Part shown: piece after piece, positions 7,810 to 18,334 of the stretch
Layout of the letters: every line of letters begins with the position of its first letter
How positions within the stretch are numbered: position 1 is the first letter of the stretch
From: Novosphingobium sp. EMRT-2
GTDB lineage: Bacteria > Pseudomonadota > Alphaproteobacteria > Sphingomonadales > Sphingomonadaceae
Assembly: GCF_005145025.1 (NCBI RefSeq)
Contig: NZ_CP039695.1
Location: 62,001 to 126,000, forward strand
DNA: 64,000 bases
Direction: 5' to 3'
Position numbers and translations under genes: made by a program
The notes under the pieces: model-generated
Seen by the model: the letters and a program-made list of their open reading frames with translations, nothing else
Databases searched by the model: none
Told to the model about the DNA's origin: nothing

Positions 7810-9249
7810 TTACCGGAATGGAGGCTCGTTGAACGCGCGCAGTTTGCGGCTGTGCAGGCGCGGGCCTTCGGCACGCAGCAGCGCGCAGGTGGTGGTGCCG
7901 ATGGCCAGGTGTGCGGCGATGGCTTCCTCGTAGAACCGGTTGGCCTGCCCCGGCATCTTGATCTCGCCGTGCAGCGGCTTGTCGGAGACGCACAACAGCG
8001 TTCCATAGGGCACGCGGAAGCGATAGCCCTGCGCCGCGATCGTGGCGCTTTCCATGTCGATGCCGACCGCGCGCGACAGGCTGAACCGCCGCGCGGACTG
8101 GGTGTAGCGCAGTTCCCAGTTGCGGTCATCGGTGGTGACGATCGTGCCGGTGCGCATGCGCTTCTTGAGGTCCGCGCCGCCGGTGCCGCTGACCATCTCC
8201 GCCGCCTGCGCCAGCGCGCGCTGAATCTCGGCAATGGCAGGGATGGGGATTTCGGGCGGCAACACGGGATCGAGCACGTGATCATCGCGCAGGTAGGCGT
8301 GGGCGAGCACGTAATCGCCGATCTTCTGGGTGGGGCGCAGCCCGCCGCAATGGCCGATCATCAGCCAGGCTTCGGAGCGCAGCACGGCCAGGTGATCGCA
8401 GATCGTCTTGGCGTTGGACGGGCCGACGCCGATGTTGACGAGCGTGATGCCTGAACGATCGGGAGCAATCAGGTGGTAGGCCGGCATCTGGTGCCGCCGC
8501 CAGGCGGTGTCGGACAGCCGCGCCCTGGCGTTCTCGATCGGCGCATCGAGGTACAGCCCGCCCGCGCCCGACAGCGCGATGTGATGGCCATCGCCTACTT
8601 GCTGCGCTGCCCAGTCCACGAATTCGTCGACATAGCGGTGATAGTTGGTGAACAGCACGTAGCGCTGGAAATCGTCGGGCCGCGTGCCGGTGTAATGCGC
8701 AAGCCGGGCAAGGCTGAAGTCCGTGCGCAGGCCATCGAACAAGGACAGCGGCAGCAGCCCCTCGTATTCGGGCACGTCTAGCCCGTCGGCGATCTCGTCG
8801 CCAATGCGGGCCAGTTCGGTGGTGGGGAAGTGCTGCGCCAGATCCTGCGGCGTCACCCCGTTCATCTGCGCGCCGTCGCTGCCGTCCAGCACGTAGGGGA
8901 ACGGGATTTCCTGCCGGGAGGGGCAGACTTCGATCCGCACTTCATAGTCCGACATGATAAGGGCGAGCTGTTCCGCCAGGTAGTCCTCGAACAGCGCCGG
9001 CCGCGTCACGGTGCAGGCGTAGGTGCCGCGCTCGATCAGCCGCCCGAACGAGCGCGACGAATGGTCGCCCAGCGTCTGGCCGTCGAAGTGGATGCGCAGT
9101 TCGGGATAGCAGTAGCTGCCATCGTGCCGCCGTTCGGGCGGGGGTGGGGTGCCGTGCGTGGCGAAAGCGGCGATATCGGCTCGCAGACAGGCGACGGCGG
9201 CGTCGAAAATGCGGGAAAGTTCGGTGATGATCGTTTCAGGTGTATCCAT
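7810..9249 (-). CDS. amn: AMP nucleosidase
   Basis: Hydrolyses AMP to adenine and ribose-5-phosphate, controlling the adenylate pool in the cytoplasm. The 479-aa protein has the two-part build of the bacterial enzyme: an N-terminal AMP-regulatory domain (YCYPELRIHF, SRSFGRL) and a C-terminal nucleoside-phosphorylase-like catalytic domain (ITLVNIGVGPSNAKT, MIGHCGGLRPTQ, GIDMESATIAA). Start ATG 9249 gives the family N-terminus. It is monocistronic, divergent from the RlpA-like gene. Confidence 0.95.
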   Translation of the reverse strand: MDTPETIITELSRIFDAAVACLRADIAAFATHGTPPPPERRHDGSYCYPELRIHFDGQTLGDHSSRSFGRLIERGTYACTVTRPALFEDYLAEQLALIMSDYEVRIEVCPSRQEIPFPYVLDGSDGAQMNGVTPQDLAQHFPTTELARIGDEIADGLDVPEYEGLLPLSLFDGLRTDFSLARLAHYTGTRPDDFQRYVLFTNYHRYVDEFVDWAAQQVGDGHHIALSGAGGLYLDAPIENARARLSDTAWRRHQMPAYHLIAPDRSGITLVNIGVGPSNAKTICDHLAVLRSEAWLMIGHCGGLRPTQKIGDYVLAHAYLRDDHVLDPVLPPEIPIPAIAEIQRALAQAAEMVSGTGGADLKKRMRTGTIVTTDDRNWELRYTQSARRFSLSRAVGIDMESATIAAQGYRFRVPYGTLLCVSDKPLHGEIKMPGQANRFYEEAIAAHLAIGTTTCALLRAEGPRLHSRKLRAFNEPPFR

Positions 9250-9352
9250 CGGCAGTATGTAGCGCGCATTCGGTGACGCTGCAAAGACGGCTTATGCCGC
9301 CACGGCGGAACGGACCGGTATGGCCGGCGCGGGATTGGCTGGGTAAGAAGGC

Positions 9353-9928
9353 ATGATGCGGCTTCTGGCGAATATCGGTGCGGGAATGGTGCTTTCGCTG
9401 GCGCTGTCCGCCTGCGCGGGGGGCGGTGGTGGTGGATTCCGTCCGGTCAGCGATACGCCGGTGCGGATCGGTCCAGCCTATACCGTGCGCGGGCAGACTT
9501 ATGTGCCCGCCGCCAGCCCCCGTTACGATATGCTTGGCTATGCCAGCTGGTATGGCCATGAATCGGGCAACCGCACCGCCAACGGAGAGGCGTTCATCCC
9601 CGGCTGGATCACCGCCGCGCATACCACGCTGCCGTTGCCGACGTATGTGGAGGTCACCGCGCTCGATACCGGCCGCCGCATCATCGTGCGGGTCAACGAT
9701 CGCGGACCGTTCGTCGGCCGCGCGCGGATCATCGATCTGTCGCGCGGCGCGGCGGAACAGTTGGGCGTGCGCGCGCAGGGCCAGGTGGCTGTGCGCGTCC
9801 GCCGGGTGGAACCTTCGGAGGAGGACCGCACCCGCCTGCGTCGGGGCCAGCCCGCGCGCCCGCTGCCGCCGGTTCCCGAACCGATCCTGCGCAACCTGCG
9901 CGGCCAGCTTTCGGCGGCGGGTTTCTGA
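9353..9928 (+). CDS. RlpA-like septal lipoprotein (double-psi beta-barrel)
   Basis: A 191-aa outer-membrane lipoprotein: signal peptide with lipobox LSAC (Cys21), a glycine run, then the RlpA double-psi beta-barrel from GYASWYG to IDLSRGAAEQLG, with the conserved NDRGPF. RlpA proteins bind or cleave denuded glycan strands at the septum. No C-terminal SPOR domain is present, so it is the short form. A copy of the dispersed repeat follows its stop. Confidence 0.9.
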   Translation: MMRLLANIGAGMVLSLALSACAGGGGGGFRPVSDTPVRIGPAYTVRGQTYVPAASPRYDMLGYASWYGHESGNRTANGEAFIPGWITAAHTTLPLPTYVEVTALDTGRRIIVRVNDRGPFVGRARIIDLSRGAAEQLGVRAQGQVAVRVRRVEPSEEDRTRLRRGQPARPLPPVPEPILRNLRGQLSAAGF

Positions 9929-9968
9929 TTCGACGAAAAGGCGATTATGACATTGGTAAGCGATGAGG

Positions 9969-10074
9969 CTTCCCTCCCCCAACCCCTCCCGCCAGCGGGA
10001 GGGGAGCGAGGCTTGCGCCGCCGCAGGCGGCGTTAGCCGCAGCGGGGTGGGCTTTTCACGCTCCGCAAGCGAGA
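9969..10074 (+). repeat. Dispersed intergenic repeat, copy 1
   Basis: About 105 bp with two hairpins: CCCCTCCCG/CGGGAGGGG, then CGCCGCC/GGCGGCG with a GCA loop, ending in AGCGGGGTGGGC. Two further copies in the same orientation lie at 13894 and 57141. It sits after the RlpA-like gene and before the L9 terminator. The arrangement is REP-like, with no coding content. Confidence 0.85.
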
Positions 10075-10084
10075 CAATCGTCAA

Positions 10085-10117
10085 CAAAAAAGGGGCACCC
10101 GTGGGCGCCCCTTTTCC
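10085..10117 (-). terminator. Terminator of the rpsF-rpsR-rplI operon
   Basis: Read on the minus strand, GGGGCGCCC/GGGTGCCCC forms a GC-rich stem followed by TTTTTT, just after the L9 stop. The A-rich other side makes it potentially bidirectional. Confidence 0.85.
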
Positions 10118-10137
10118 GTTTGCTTGTCGCGAAGCGA

Positions 10138-10731
10138 TCAGGCTTCCGCGGCGCGTTCTTCCAGCAGTTCCGCCGGGATTTCGCCGGGTTCGAGGTTCGG
10201 ATCGACTTCCTCGGTGAAGCCGCCGGTCTCGGTGTCGAACATCGCGTCGATCACGTTGACGCCCTGCGACTGGAGTTCGGCTTCGTCCGGCGAACGGGCG
10301 ACGTTCACCTTGACCTGAACCGAAACTTCCGGGTGCAGCGCAACGCGGACCGGGAACACGCCGATGGTCTTGATCGGGCGTTCGAGCACGATCATCGCCT
10401 TCGACACCTTGGCGCCCTGATCGACCAGGGCTTCCACGATGTCGCGCACCGAAACCGAGCCATAGAGCTGGCCGGCGTTCGACGACGCGCGGATGAGGAC
10501 GACTTCCTTGCCTTCGACCGAACCGGCTTCCTTGCCAGCTTCTTCGCGGCGGGCCGCGTTATCGGCCTCGATGCGGGCGCGGTTGGCTTCGAAGACCTTG
10601 CGGTTGGCTTCGTTGGCGCGCAGCGCCTTCTTGTTGGGCAGCAGATAGTTGCGCGCGTAGCCGTCCTTGACGGTCACTTCGTCGCCGATGGTGCCCAGCT
10701 TCTCGATGCGCTCGAGCAGGATGATCTGCAT
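10138..10731 (-). CDS. rplI: 50S ribosomal protein L9
   Basis: Binds 23S rRNA near the L1 stalk and helps hold reading frame. N-terminal [19 protein letters not shown] and the long connecting helix ([28 protein letters not shown]) are typical. At 197 aa it is longer than the roughly 150 aa of most bacteria, because of an acidic C-terminal tail ([20 protein letters not shown]) beyond the globular domain, as found in several alphaproteobacteria. Last gene of the S6-S18-L9 operon. Confidence 0.97.
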   Translation of the reverse strand: MQIILLERIEKLGTIGDEVTVKDGYARNYLLPNKKALRANEANRKVFEANRARIEADNAARREEAGKEAGSVEGKEVVLIRASSNAGQLYGSVSVRDIVEALVDQGAKVSKAMIVLERPIKTIGVFPVRVALHPEVSVQVKVNVARSPDEAELQSQGVNVIDAMFDTETGGFTEEVDPNLEPGEIPAELLEERAAEA

Positions 10732-10743
10732 GGGTAGCGCTCC

Positions 10744-10968
10744 TTACTTGACGATGTAGGGCAGCAGGCCGATGTGCCGGGCGCGCTTGATCGCCTGGCT
10801 CAGCTCGCGCTGCTTCTTGGCCGAAACCGCGGTGATGCGGCTGGGGACGATCTTGCCACGTTCAGACATGAAGCCCTGCAGCAGGCGCACGTCCTTGTAG
10901 TCGATCTTCGGCGCGTTCTTGCCCGAGAACGGGCAGCTCTTGCGGCGGCGGAAAAACGGACGAGCCAT
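10744..10968 (-). CDS. rpsR: 30S ribosomal protein S18
   Basis: A 74-aa small-subunit protein that pairs with S6 on the platform of the 30S subunit. The N-terminal [10 protein letters not shown] and central [17 protein letters not shown] segment ([20 protein letters not shown]) identify it. It starts three bases after the rpsF stop, with 12 bases to rplI, so all three are one transcript. Confidence 0.97.
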   Translation of the reverse strand: MARPFFRRRKSCPFSGKNAPKIDYKDVRLLQGFMSERGKIVPSRITAVSAKKQRELSQAIKRARHIGLLPYIVK

Positions 10969-10971
10969 CTC

Positions 10972-11334
10972 TTATTCCCCTTCGCGTTCGCGGCGACGGC
11001 TGCGGTCGCGTTCGTTCTTGCGCATCATCACCGAAGGGCCGCCTTCGTGCTCGTCCACGCGGATCGTCATGTAGCGGATGACGTCTTCGTTGATCTGCGT
11101 CTGGCGCTCCAGCTCGGCCACCACGCCGGCGGGGGCGTCGATGTTGAGCATCACGAAGTGCGCCTTGCGGTTCTTCTGGATCTTGTAGGCCAGCGAACGG
11201 AGGCCCCAGGTCTCGGTCTTGGTGACCTTGCCGTTGTTGCTCTCGACGATTTCGGTGGCGGTGGCGGCAAGCGCATCGACCTGAGCCTGGCTCAGATCCT
11301 GGCGCGCCAGAAAGACATGCTCGTAAAGCGGCAT
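10972..11334 (-). CDS. rpsF: 30S ribosomal protein S6
   Basis: A 120-aa protein beginning [20 protein letters not shown], with the ferredoxin-like S6 fold and a basic-acidic tail ([10 protein letters not shown]). ATG 11334 is preceded by AAAGGAC on its strand; an in-frame extension to 11505 has no family match and was not used. First gene of the rpsF-rpsR-rplI operon. The operon is divergent from a crotonase gene, and its promoter lies between 11335 and 11545. Confidence 0.97.
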   Translation of the reverse strand: MPLYEHVFLARQDLSQAQVDALAATATEIVESNNGKVTKTETWGLRSLAYKIQKNRKAHFVMLNIDAPAGVVAELERQTQINEDVIRYMTIRVDEHEGGPSVMMRKNERDRSRRREREGE

Positions 11335-11545
11335 GCTTCGCGTCCTTTCATCTTCTAACCGATCGCTGGCTGATCCGCGGGATTGCGGGGCCCCTCCGGC
11401 TTTCTTCGAATCCCGTAAGTCACGGGAAGCTGCGGCCCTTAGCGGATTCCGGGCGGAACGCAAGGGGCTTCGGTCCGTTCGCCAGCTTGATCGCGCGTCA
11501 CGCAAGGGGTCATAATGGCACGAAACAGCTCCGGGAGGAAGTCAG

Positions 11546-12325
11546 ATGCCCGTTACCGTCGATCGCGAAGGCGCGGTTGCCATCGTCACGCTCAACCGGC
11601 CGGAGGCGATGAACGCGCTGTCGCGCGCCATGCGGGCCAGCCTTGCCCGCACCATGCAGGAACTGGACGGCGACGACGGTATCCGCGCCGTGGTGCTGAC
11701 CGGGGCCGGGGAGCGCGCCTTCACCGCCGGGCTGGACCTCAAGGAACTGGGCGCGGACACGTCCAACCTGGGCGCGGCCAACGCCGAGGCGGCGGAGGAG
11801 AACCCGGTCAGGGCGATCGAGCAGTGCCGCAAGCCGGTGATCGGCGCGATCAACGGCGTCGCCATCACCGGCGGGTTCGAACTGGCGATTGCCTGCGACA
11901 TCCTGATCGCATCGGAAAACGCGCGCTTCGCCGATACGCATGCGCGCGTGGGCATCATGCCGGGCTGGGTCCTTTCGCAGAAACTCTCGCGCCTGATCGG
12001 CATCGCCCGTGCCAAGGAGCTTTCGCTGTCGGGCAATTTCATCGATGCGCGCACCGCCGCCGATTGGGGGCTGGTCAACCGCGTGGTCCCGCCGGCGGAC
12101 CTGCTCGCCACGGCGAAGCGGCTGGCGCACGACATCGCCGGCGCCGATCCGGCAATGGTCACCGCCTACAAGAAGCTGATCGACAATGGCTATGCGCTGC
12201 CGTTCGGCGAGGCGATCGCGCTGGAGCACCGCGTGTCCGTTGCCGCCAACAGCCAGGTCAGCGCGGGGGATGTCGAGGCGCGCCGCCGGGCCGTGATCGA
12301 ACGCGGCCGCAGCCAGAAGGGGTAG
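11546..12325 (+). CDS. enoyl-CoA hydratase/isomerase family protein (crotonase fold)
   Basis: A 259-aa crotonase-fold enzyme acting on CoA thioesters. The oxyanion elements LTGAGERAFTAGLDL and GVAITGGFELAIACD are present. In the canonical hydratase two glutamates catalyse water addition. Here the first (GGFELA) is kept, but the second position is His (FADTHARVG). This variant is common in the family and argues for a different or slower reaction. The start is supported by GGAGGAAG upstream. No fatty-acid genes adjoin it. Confidence 0.85.
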   Translation: MPVTVDREGAVAIVTLNRPEAMNALSRAMRASLARTMQELDGDDGIRAVVLTGAGERAFTAGLDLKELGADTSNLGAANAEAAEENPVRAIEQCRKPVIGAINGVAITGGFELAIACDILIASENARFADTHARVGIMPGWVLSQKLSRLIGIARAKELSLSGNFIDARTAADWGLVNRVVPPADLLATAKRLAHDIAGADPAMVTAYKKLIDNGYALPFGEAIALEHRVSVAANSQVSAGDVEARRRAVIERGRSQKG

Positions 12326-12334
12326 GCCGCACCC

Positions 12335-13321
12335 TCAACGCGGCACGAGGTGTGCGGTTTCGGGCACCGGCGTCGGTGGCGTCCGATCAGTGAACCAGCG
12401 GACGAGGTTTTCAACCTGCAGCGCCCCCATCGCCGCGCGCGTCCGTTCGGAGCCGGAGCCGACATGCGGCAGCAGCACGGACCGGGGATGGGCAAGCAGC
12501 CCCTCCGGCACCTGCGGTTCGTGCGCGAAGACGTCCAGCCCGGCGGCGAGAATAGAGCCGTTCGCCAGCGCCACCACCAGCGCATCCTCGTCCACGATCG
12601 ATCCGCGCCCGATATTGACGAGGATACCGTCCGGGCCGAGCGCTTCGAGCACCCCGGCATCGACCATCTTCTCGGTCTCCGCCGTTCCCGGTGCGGCGAC
12701 GATCAGCACGTCGCAGGCCTGCGCCAGCGCGCGCGCATCGGGATACCACGGGTAATCCACGCCCTCCTGCCGGGTGCGTCCGTGGTAGGCGATTTCCACG
12801 CCGAACCCTTCCAGCCGCCGTGCGATCGCCTTGCCGATCGCGCCCAGCCCCAGGATGCCCACGCGCCGGCCGCGCAGCGAGGGGGACAGGCGGAAGCGTT
12901 CCTGCGGCCACAGCCCGGCGCGCAAATGCCGTTCGGCTTGCGGAATCTGCCGGATCGTCGCCAGCAGCAGGCCCAGGGCGAGGTCCGCCGTCTCGTCCAC
13001 CAGCACGCCGGGGGTGTTGGTCACGATCGCGCCGGCCCTCACGGCGGCGGCCACGTCCACGTTGTCATACCCCACGCCGAAGCTGGCGATGATCTCCAGC
13101 GCGGGCAGGCGTTCGATCAGGTCGGCGCGGACCTTGCCGAACAGCGTGGTGGTGGCGATTCCCCGAATCCGCGCGCCGTGCGCGGCGAAAAAGGCGTCCG
13201 GATCGTCCTGCTCCCACAGCCGGTGCACGGTGAAGGTCGCATCCAGCGCCTCGGTAACGCCCGAACGGATCGGGGCGGTGACGAGAATGTCGATGCTCTG
13301 CAAGGCGTTGGGGAACGTCAT
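12335..13321 (-). CDS. D-2-hydroxyacid dehydrogenase (glyoxylate/hydroxypyruvate reductase-like)
   Basis: A 328-aa NAD(P)-dependent D-isomer-specific 2-hydroxyacid dehydrogenase. Seen: Rossmann GLGAIG in the centre, NIGRGSIVDEDAL with the substrate-binding Arg, a Glu in the acid position (FAHEPQVPE) and catalytic His in LLPHVGSG. The start at 13321 (MTFPNALQ) avoids an unsupported N-terminal extension. Likely substrates are glyoxylate or hydroxypyruvate by family resemblance. It converges on the crotonase with a 9-bp gap. Confidence 0.88.
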   Translation of the reverse strand: MTFPNALQSIDILVTAPIRSGVTEALDATFTVHRLWEQDDPDAFFAAHGARIRGIATTTLFGKVRADLIERLPALEIIASFGVGYDNVDVAAAVRAGAIVTNTPGVLVDETADLALGLLLATIRQIPQAERHLRAGLWPQERFRLSPSLRGRRVGILGLGAIGKAIARRLEGFGVEIAYHGRTRQEGVDYPWYPDARALAQACDVLIVAAPGTAETEKMVDAGVLEALGPDGILVNIGRGSIVDEDALVVALANGSILAAGLDVFAHEPQVPEGLLAHPRSVLLPHVGSGSERTRAAMGALQVENLVRWFTDRTPPTPVPETAHLVPR

Positions 13322-13446
13322 GTGCCGCTCATGGATCGACGGCGCGGATCCGGCAAGGCCATGGTTCCTTGCGGCGCGCGTGCGGTGTATCGCTAGCGGT
13401 GGGCCGGGGGCGAGTCCGTATCTCCGGTCGATGGAGAGACGTTGCA

Positions 13447-13869
13447 ATGAAGAAGGCTATCCTGCTGGCGCCGGTTCTGGCGCTGTCGCTTGCCGTTACC
13501 CCCGCATTCGCCGCGACCACGATCCTGACCGCGACGCTGGCCGGCGCCAACGAGCCGGCGGGCGGCGATCCCGACGGCACGGGTTCGTTCCGCGCCGAAC
13601 TCGATCCCGACAGCGGCGATTTCTGCTATACCCTGTCGGGCGCGAAGATTGCCAAGCCGACCATGGCGCATGTTCATACCGGCGCGGCCGGCGTCGACGG
13701 GCCGCCGCTTGCCACGCTGGAAGTCACCGGGCCGAACAGCGATGCCTGCATTGCCATGGAGCCGGACCAGATCAAGAAGATCCTCGCCGACCCCGCGGGC
13801 TTCTACGTGAACATCCACACCGACGATTTCCCCAAGGGGGCGGTGCGGGGGCAACTCGCCAAGCCGTGA
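13447..13869 (+). CDS. secreted CHRD-domain protein
   Basis: A 140-aa protein with a signal peptide (1-22, ending PAFAA) followed by one CHRD domain: TLAGANEPAGGDPDGTGSF, AHVHTGAAGVDGP and FYVNIHTDDFPKGAVRGQL are the hallmark segments. CHRD was named from chordin; bacterial members are secreted and of unknown role. GGAGAGACG precedes ATG 13447. A dispersed-repeat copy follows. Confidence 0.9.
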   Translation: MKKAILLAPVLALSLAVTPAFAATTILTATLAGANEPAGGDPDGTGSFRAELDPDSGDFCYTLSGAKIAKPTMAHVHTGAAGVDGPPLATLEVTGPNSDACIAMEPDQIKKILADPAGFYVNIHTDDFPKGAVRGQLAKP

Positions 13870-13893
13870 TTTGATAGGATAGGGAGCAAGGCG

Positions 13894-14003
13894 CTTCCCA
13901 CCCCCGACCGCTCCCGCAAGCGGGAGGGGAGCGAGACTTGCGCCGCCGCAGGCGGCGTTAGTCGCAGCGGGGTGGGCTTTCCACGCTCCGAGTTCGCAAG
14001 CGA
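13894..14003 (+). repeat. Dispersed intergenic repeat, copy 2
   Basis: Same order of elements as copy 1 (CTCCCG/CGGGAG hairpin, CGCCGCC-GCA-GGCGGCG hairpin, CGCAGCGGGGTGGGC, then a short CGCTCCG segment). It lies directly after the CHRD gene, in the same strand sense. Confidence 0.85.
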
Positions 14004-14769
14004 TCCAACCGCCCTAACGCAAATGCCCAACGCAAATGGAGGCTGGCATCGCTGCCAGCCTCCACTGCCGCCGCCCTCAGGCGGGTTCTTTCGCCAGACC
14101 AAGCTCGTGTCTGGAAGCGCGCCGTCCGGGACGCGAAGCCCCTGGGCCGCTGCCCGGACATGCTTGCGCGTGCCACGGGCAACTGACGTTTCCTGCATCC
14201 GGGCCGGTTCCTGCCAGCGGGGGCAGGGTTGGCGTCGGTCTCCGCTGCCGGCCTTGCGGCCATGGGCGGGCGTTTTTTCCTTCGTGTCCGGGCACCGCTC
14301 CCTCGGGTCGAGCCGAGAAAGGCGCGCCGTCGGACGGACCCCCGCGGGTCTGAAGGATCGGCGCTGCGTTCCGCTTTCGCCGTAGCCGGGCCTTTCGCGC
14401 CGGGTGGAGGCATAGCCCTTGCCGCGCGATACGCCCTGCTGGCGTCACCGATGCACTCGCCTTGCCGATCTGTCCGGTCGCTCTTCCTAGCTTCGCCGGG
14501 CACGGATGATGCCCTGCGGTCGATTGAAACGCGTACTTCCGGATCGGGCCTCTGGTAAAAACTTCCTGATTTCATCGGCTTGCGCCTCAGTTCCCAGGTC
14601 GTTTTCCCTTTCGACAAGCCAAAGCTGCGCCTGTCGCGTGAGTCGCGCAAGCGGAAACCGTGGAAGTTATCCACAGGCTATCGGATTTGCGGTGGACAAC
14701 TTGAACCGGCCCCGTCAAGGAAACCGGTTTTCGTTTTCCTGATTCGAATGCGAACCCGTGCCGGGCCGC
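14004..14769. other. Unexplained 766-bp stretch before argG
   Basis: No recognisable gene. Open frames exist on both strands (for example 14077-14448 and 13958-14674 on the minus strand) but they are Arg/Pro/Gly-rich, overlap each other and match no family I know. A perfect 11-bp hairpin (14038-14063, TCGC loop) stands at one end and a DnaA-box-like inverted repeat at the other. I checked by eye for RNase P RNA, tmRNA, SRP RNA and 6S signatures and found none. It could be a long untranslated RNA or decayed sequence. Confidence 0.5.
14664..14702. promoter_or_regulatory. Inverted repeat containing two DnaA-box-like sites
   Basis: AAGTTATCCAC (14664-14674) and GTGGACAACTT (14692-14702) are reverse complements with one mismatch, separated by 17 bp. 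The left arm contains the exact DnaA box TTATCCACA (14667-14675), and the right arm contains TTGTCCACC on the other strand. Replication-initiation genes are absent nearby and the flanks are not AT-rich, so a replication origin is unlikely. Confidence 0.45.
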
Positions 14770-15984
<1,215 letters not shown>

Positions 15985-16099
15985 GATCGGCGATTCCCCG
16001 TGAGATAAGCGCGCGGCGCGTAACAGGACGGGGGCCGTATCGCAAGCGGCCGGCCCATCCGGACCGGCCGCGCAGGAAAGCGGTGGTTGAAGGGCGCCG

Positions 16100-16789
16100 T
16101 CAGTCCGACGTGGTCAGCAGCGTCTTCCAGATCAGCCCGCCGATCGCCGCGCCTGCCAGCGGCGCCACCCAGAACAGCCAGAGCTGGTGCAGCGCGTCGG
16201 TGGTGGCGACGAAGGCGACGCCCGTCGACCGCGCCGGGTTGACCGAGGTGTTGGTCACCGGGATCGAGATCAGGTGGATCAGCGTGAGCGCGAGGCCGAT
16301 CGCGATCGGCGCGAAGCCGGCCGGAACGGCGGAGGACGTCGATCCCAGGATCACGATGAGGAAGCCCGCGGTCAGGATCATCTCGATCAGCAGCGCCGAC
16401 TGCAGCGAATAGCCGCCGGGCGAAAGCGCGCCATAGCCGTTGGAGGCGAAGCCGCCCGCCTCGAAGCCGGACTTGCCGCTGGCGATGGCATAGAGCGCGG
16501 CCGCCGCGATCACCGCGCCCAGCACTTGCGCGATCCAGTAGGGGATCAGGTCTTTCCAGCCGAAGCGCCCGGCCACGGCGAGGCCCAGCGACACCGCCGG
16601 GTTGAAATGCCCGCCTGAAATGCCGCCCACGGCATAGGCCATGGTCAGCACCGTCAGCCCGAACGCCAGCGCCACGCCGGCGAAGCCGATGCCGAGTTGG
16701 GGGAAGGCGGCGGCCAGCACGGCCGATCCGCACCCGCCGAACACCAGCCAGAACGTGCCGAATCCCTCGGCCGCCAGTCTCTTGATCAT
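16100..16789 (-). CDS. aqpZ: aquaporin Z-type water channel
   Basis: A 229-aa inner-membrane channel of the MIP family with six predicted membrane segments. Both pore half-helix motifs are intact: NPA in [10 protein letters not shown] and NPA in SVNPARSTG, the second followed by the Arg of the selectivity filter. The small residues around it suit a water channel rather than a glycerol facilitator. ATG 16789 has GAGAGGAACG upstream; a longer frame was rejected as not family-like. It lies downstream of a cfa gene, 62 bp away. Confidence 0.92.
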   Translation of the reverse strand: MIKRLAAEGFGTFWLVFGGCGSAVLAAAFPQLGIGFAGVALAFGLTVLTMAYAVGGISGGHFNPAVSLGLAVAGRFGWKDLIPYWIAQVLGAVIAAAALYAIASGKSGFEAGGFASNGYGALSPGGYSLQSALLIEMILTAGFLIVILGSTSSAVPAGFAPIAIGLALTLIHLISIPVTNTSVNPARSTGVAFVATTDALHQLWLFWVAPLAGAAIGGLIWKTLLTTSD

Positions 16790-16851
16790 GATCGTTCCTC
16801 TCCACTCCCGGGGGTTTTCCCCCTTTTTGGTATCGATCCAGCGCTGGCCGG

Positions 16852-18147
16852 CTATTCCGCCGCCTGCTTCAGCGCGGGATCGAGATGCCATTCCGGCGCG
16901 GTATCGTTGGCGCGCAGGCGGGCGCTTTCCTCCACCATCCGGTCGCGGATCATCGGGATCGCGTCGCGCCGCTTCACGTACTGCAGCTGCCAGTTGACCA
17001 GCCCGCCATAGCGGAACGCCTGCTCCGCCCCGGCCAGGTAGAATTCCCACATGCGGTAGAACCGCTCGTCATAGAGCGCCACGATCTCGTCGCGGTGCAG
17101 CCGCGTGCGGTTGTACCATTCCTCCAGCGTGTGCGCGTAATGGAAGCGCATGGCCTCCACGTCGGTCACCTGCCAGCCGGCCTTCTCGCTCTCGCTCACC
17201 AGCTCGGAAAGGGCGGGGATATAGCCGCCGGGGAAGATGTACTTGCGGGTCCACGCGTCGGTCTTGCCGGGAGGGCCGGCGCGGCCGCAGCAGTGAGAGA
17301 ACATCACCCCATCGGGCTTGAGCAGGCGGTGGGTATGCTCGAAGAACGCCGGATACTGCGGCGTGCCCACATGCTCCAGCAGACCGACCGAGGTGATCCG
17401 GTCGAATTCGCCCTGCACGTCGCGATAGTCCATCAGCTCGAACTTCACGCGGTCCGCCACACCCAGTTCGGCGGCGCGTTCGCGGCAGAACTCGATCTGG
17501 TCGGGCGCGAGCGCCACGCCCAGCACGTCCACGTCGTAATGCCGGTGCAGGTAGAGCGCGAGGCCGCCCCAGCCGCAGCCGATGTCGAGCACGCGCTTGC
17601 CCGACGAGGTGGCGCGCTCGAGATGGAGCTTGGCCGCTATGTGCGCCTTCTTGTCGAGCTGCGCCTGTTCCAGGCTGATCGCCGGATCGCGGTAATAGGC
17701 CATCGTGTATTGCCGGTCCTCGTCGAGGAACAGTTCGTAGAGCCGGCGGGTGAGGTTGTAGGTATATTCGGCGTTCTTGCGGGCCGAGCGCCGGTCGTTG
17801 AAGCTGTCGATCGTGGCGGCGGCCTTGTCCGCCAGCTTGCGCAACGGCCCCTTGGCGCCCAGCGCGCGCTCGTGATCGCCCTCGGCGTTGAGCGCCACGA
17901 ACAGCACCAGATCGCGGATGTCGTGCGGCGGTTCGATCACCATCCGCCCGTCCATATAGGCCTCGCCCGCGCCCACGCGCGGATAGCGCGCGATGTGCGT
18001 CGAGGCGCCCTTGTCGGTCAGCCGGATGCGCAAGGGCGCGTCCGTGCCCGGCCCATAGGCGTATTCCCTGCCATCGTGATCGATGACGATGAGCCGACCC
18101 TTGCGGATCAGCCGGCGAAGCATCTGGTCAAGCAGCCACATCGACAA
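16852..18147 (-). CDS. cyclopropane-fatty-acyl-phospholipid synthase family methyltransferase (copy 1)
   Basis: A 431-aa SAM-dependent enzyme that methylenates unsaturated acyl chains of membrane phospholipids. SAM motif I is [13 protein letters not shown]. Conserved later segments are [12 protein letters not shown] and [13 protein letters not shown] ([12 protein letters not shown]), with a tyrosine/glutamate-rich C-terminus. A paralogue of similar length lies at 21017-22336. Start MSM at 18147 matches the paralogue's N-terminus. Cyclopropane rings protect against acid and solvents; whether this copy is a true Cfa or a related methyltransferase is not settled by sequence. Confidence 0.88.
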   Translation of the reverse strand: MSMWLLDQMLRRLIRKGRLIVIDHDGREYAYGPGTDAPLRIRLTDKGASTHIARYPRVGAGEAYMDGRMVIEPPHDIRDLVLFVALNAEGDHERALGAKGPLRKLADKAAATIDSFNDRRSARKNAEYTYNLTRRLYELFLDEDRQYTMAYYRDPAISLEQAQLDKKAHIAAKLHLERATSSGKRVLDIGCGWGGLALYLHRHYDVDVLGVALAPDQIEFCRERAAELGVADRVKFELMDYRDVQGEFDRITSVGLLEHVGTPQYPAFFEHTHRLLKPDGVMFSHCCGRAGPPGKTDAWTRKYIFPGGYIPALSELVSESEKAGWQVTDVEAMRFHYAHTLEEWYNRTRLHRDEIVALYDERFYRMWEFYLAGAEQAFRYGGLVNWQLQYVKRRDAIPMIRDRMVEESARLRANDTAPEWHLDPALKQAAE

Positions 18148-18334
18148 GGGAGACTATGGCAAAGCGGAGGCGAGGCAAGGGGGAATCGGACGATGTGGCG
18201 GGCTATGGAACGGGTTGAGCGGGGGCAGGGCAGTCATTTTTCGTCAAGGGAACGCCTGTTATTGTGAGCCAAATCGCAATGACGGGGGTCTTGGTGGAGG
18301 AGCCGGCTTCCGACCTTTTGAGCTGGAGAGTTCT

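Noticed and set aside
14077..14674. Minus-strand frames of 123 to 238 codons before argG
   Set aside because: They are Arg/Pro-rich, overlap each other in different frames, have no RBS or family match, and were left as unexplained sequence rather than called as genes.
14664..14702. Chromosome replication origin
   Set aside because: Only two DnaA-like boxes, no AT-rich unwinding region and no dnaA, dnaN, hemE or parAB genes nearby.
14004..14769. RNase P RNA, tmRNA, 6S RNA or SRP RNA in the unexplained stretch
   Set aside because: The conserved cores (for example GAGGAAAGTCCGGGC for RNase P, or the tag-coding segment of tmRNA) are not visible on either strand.
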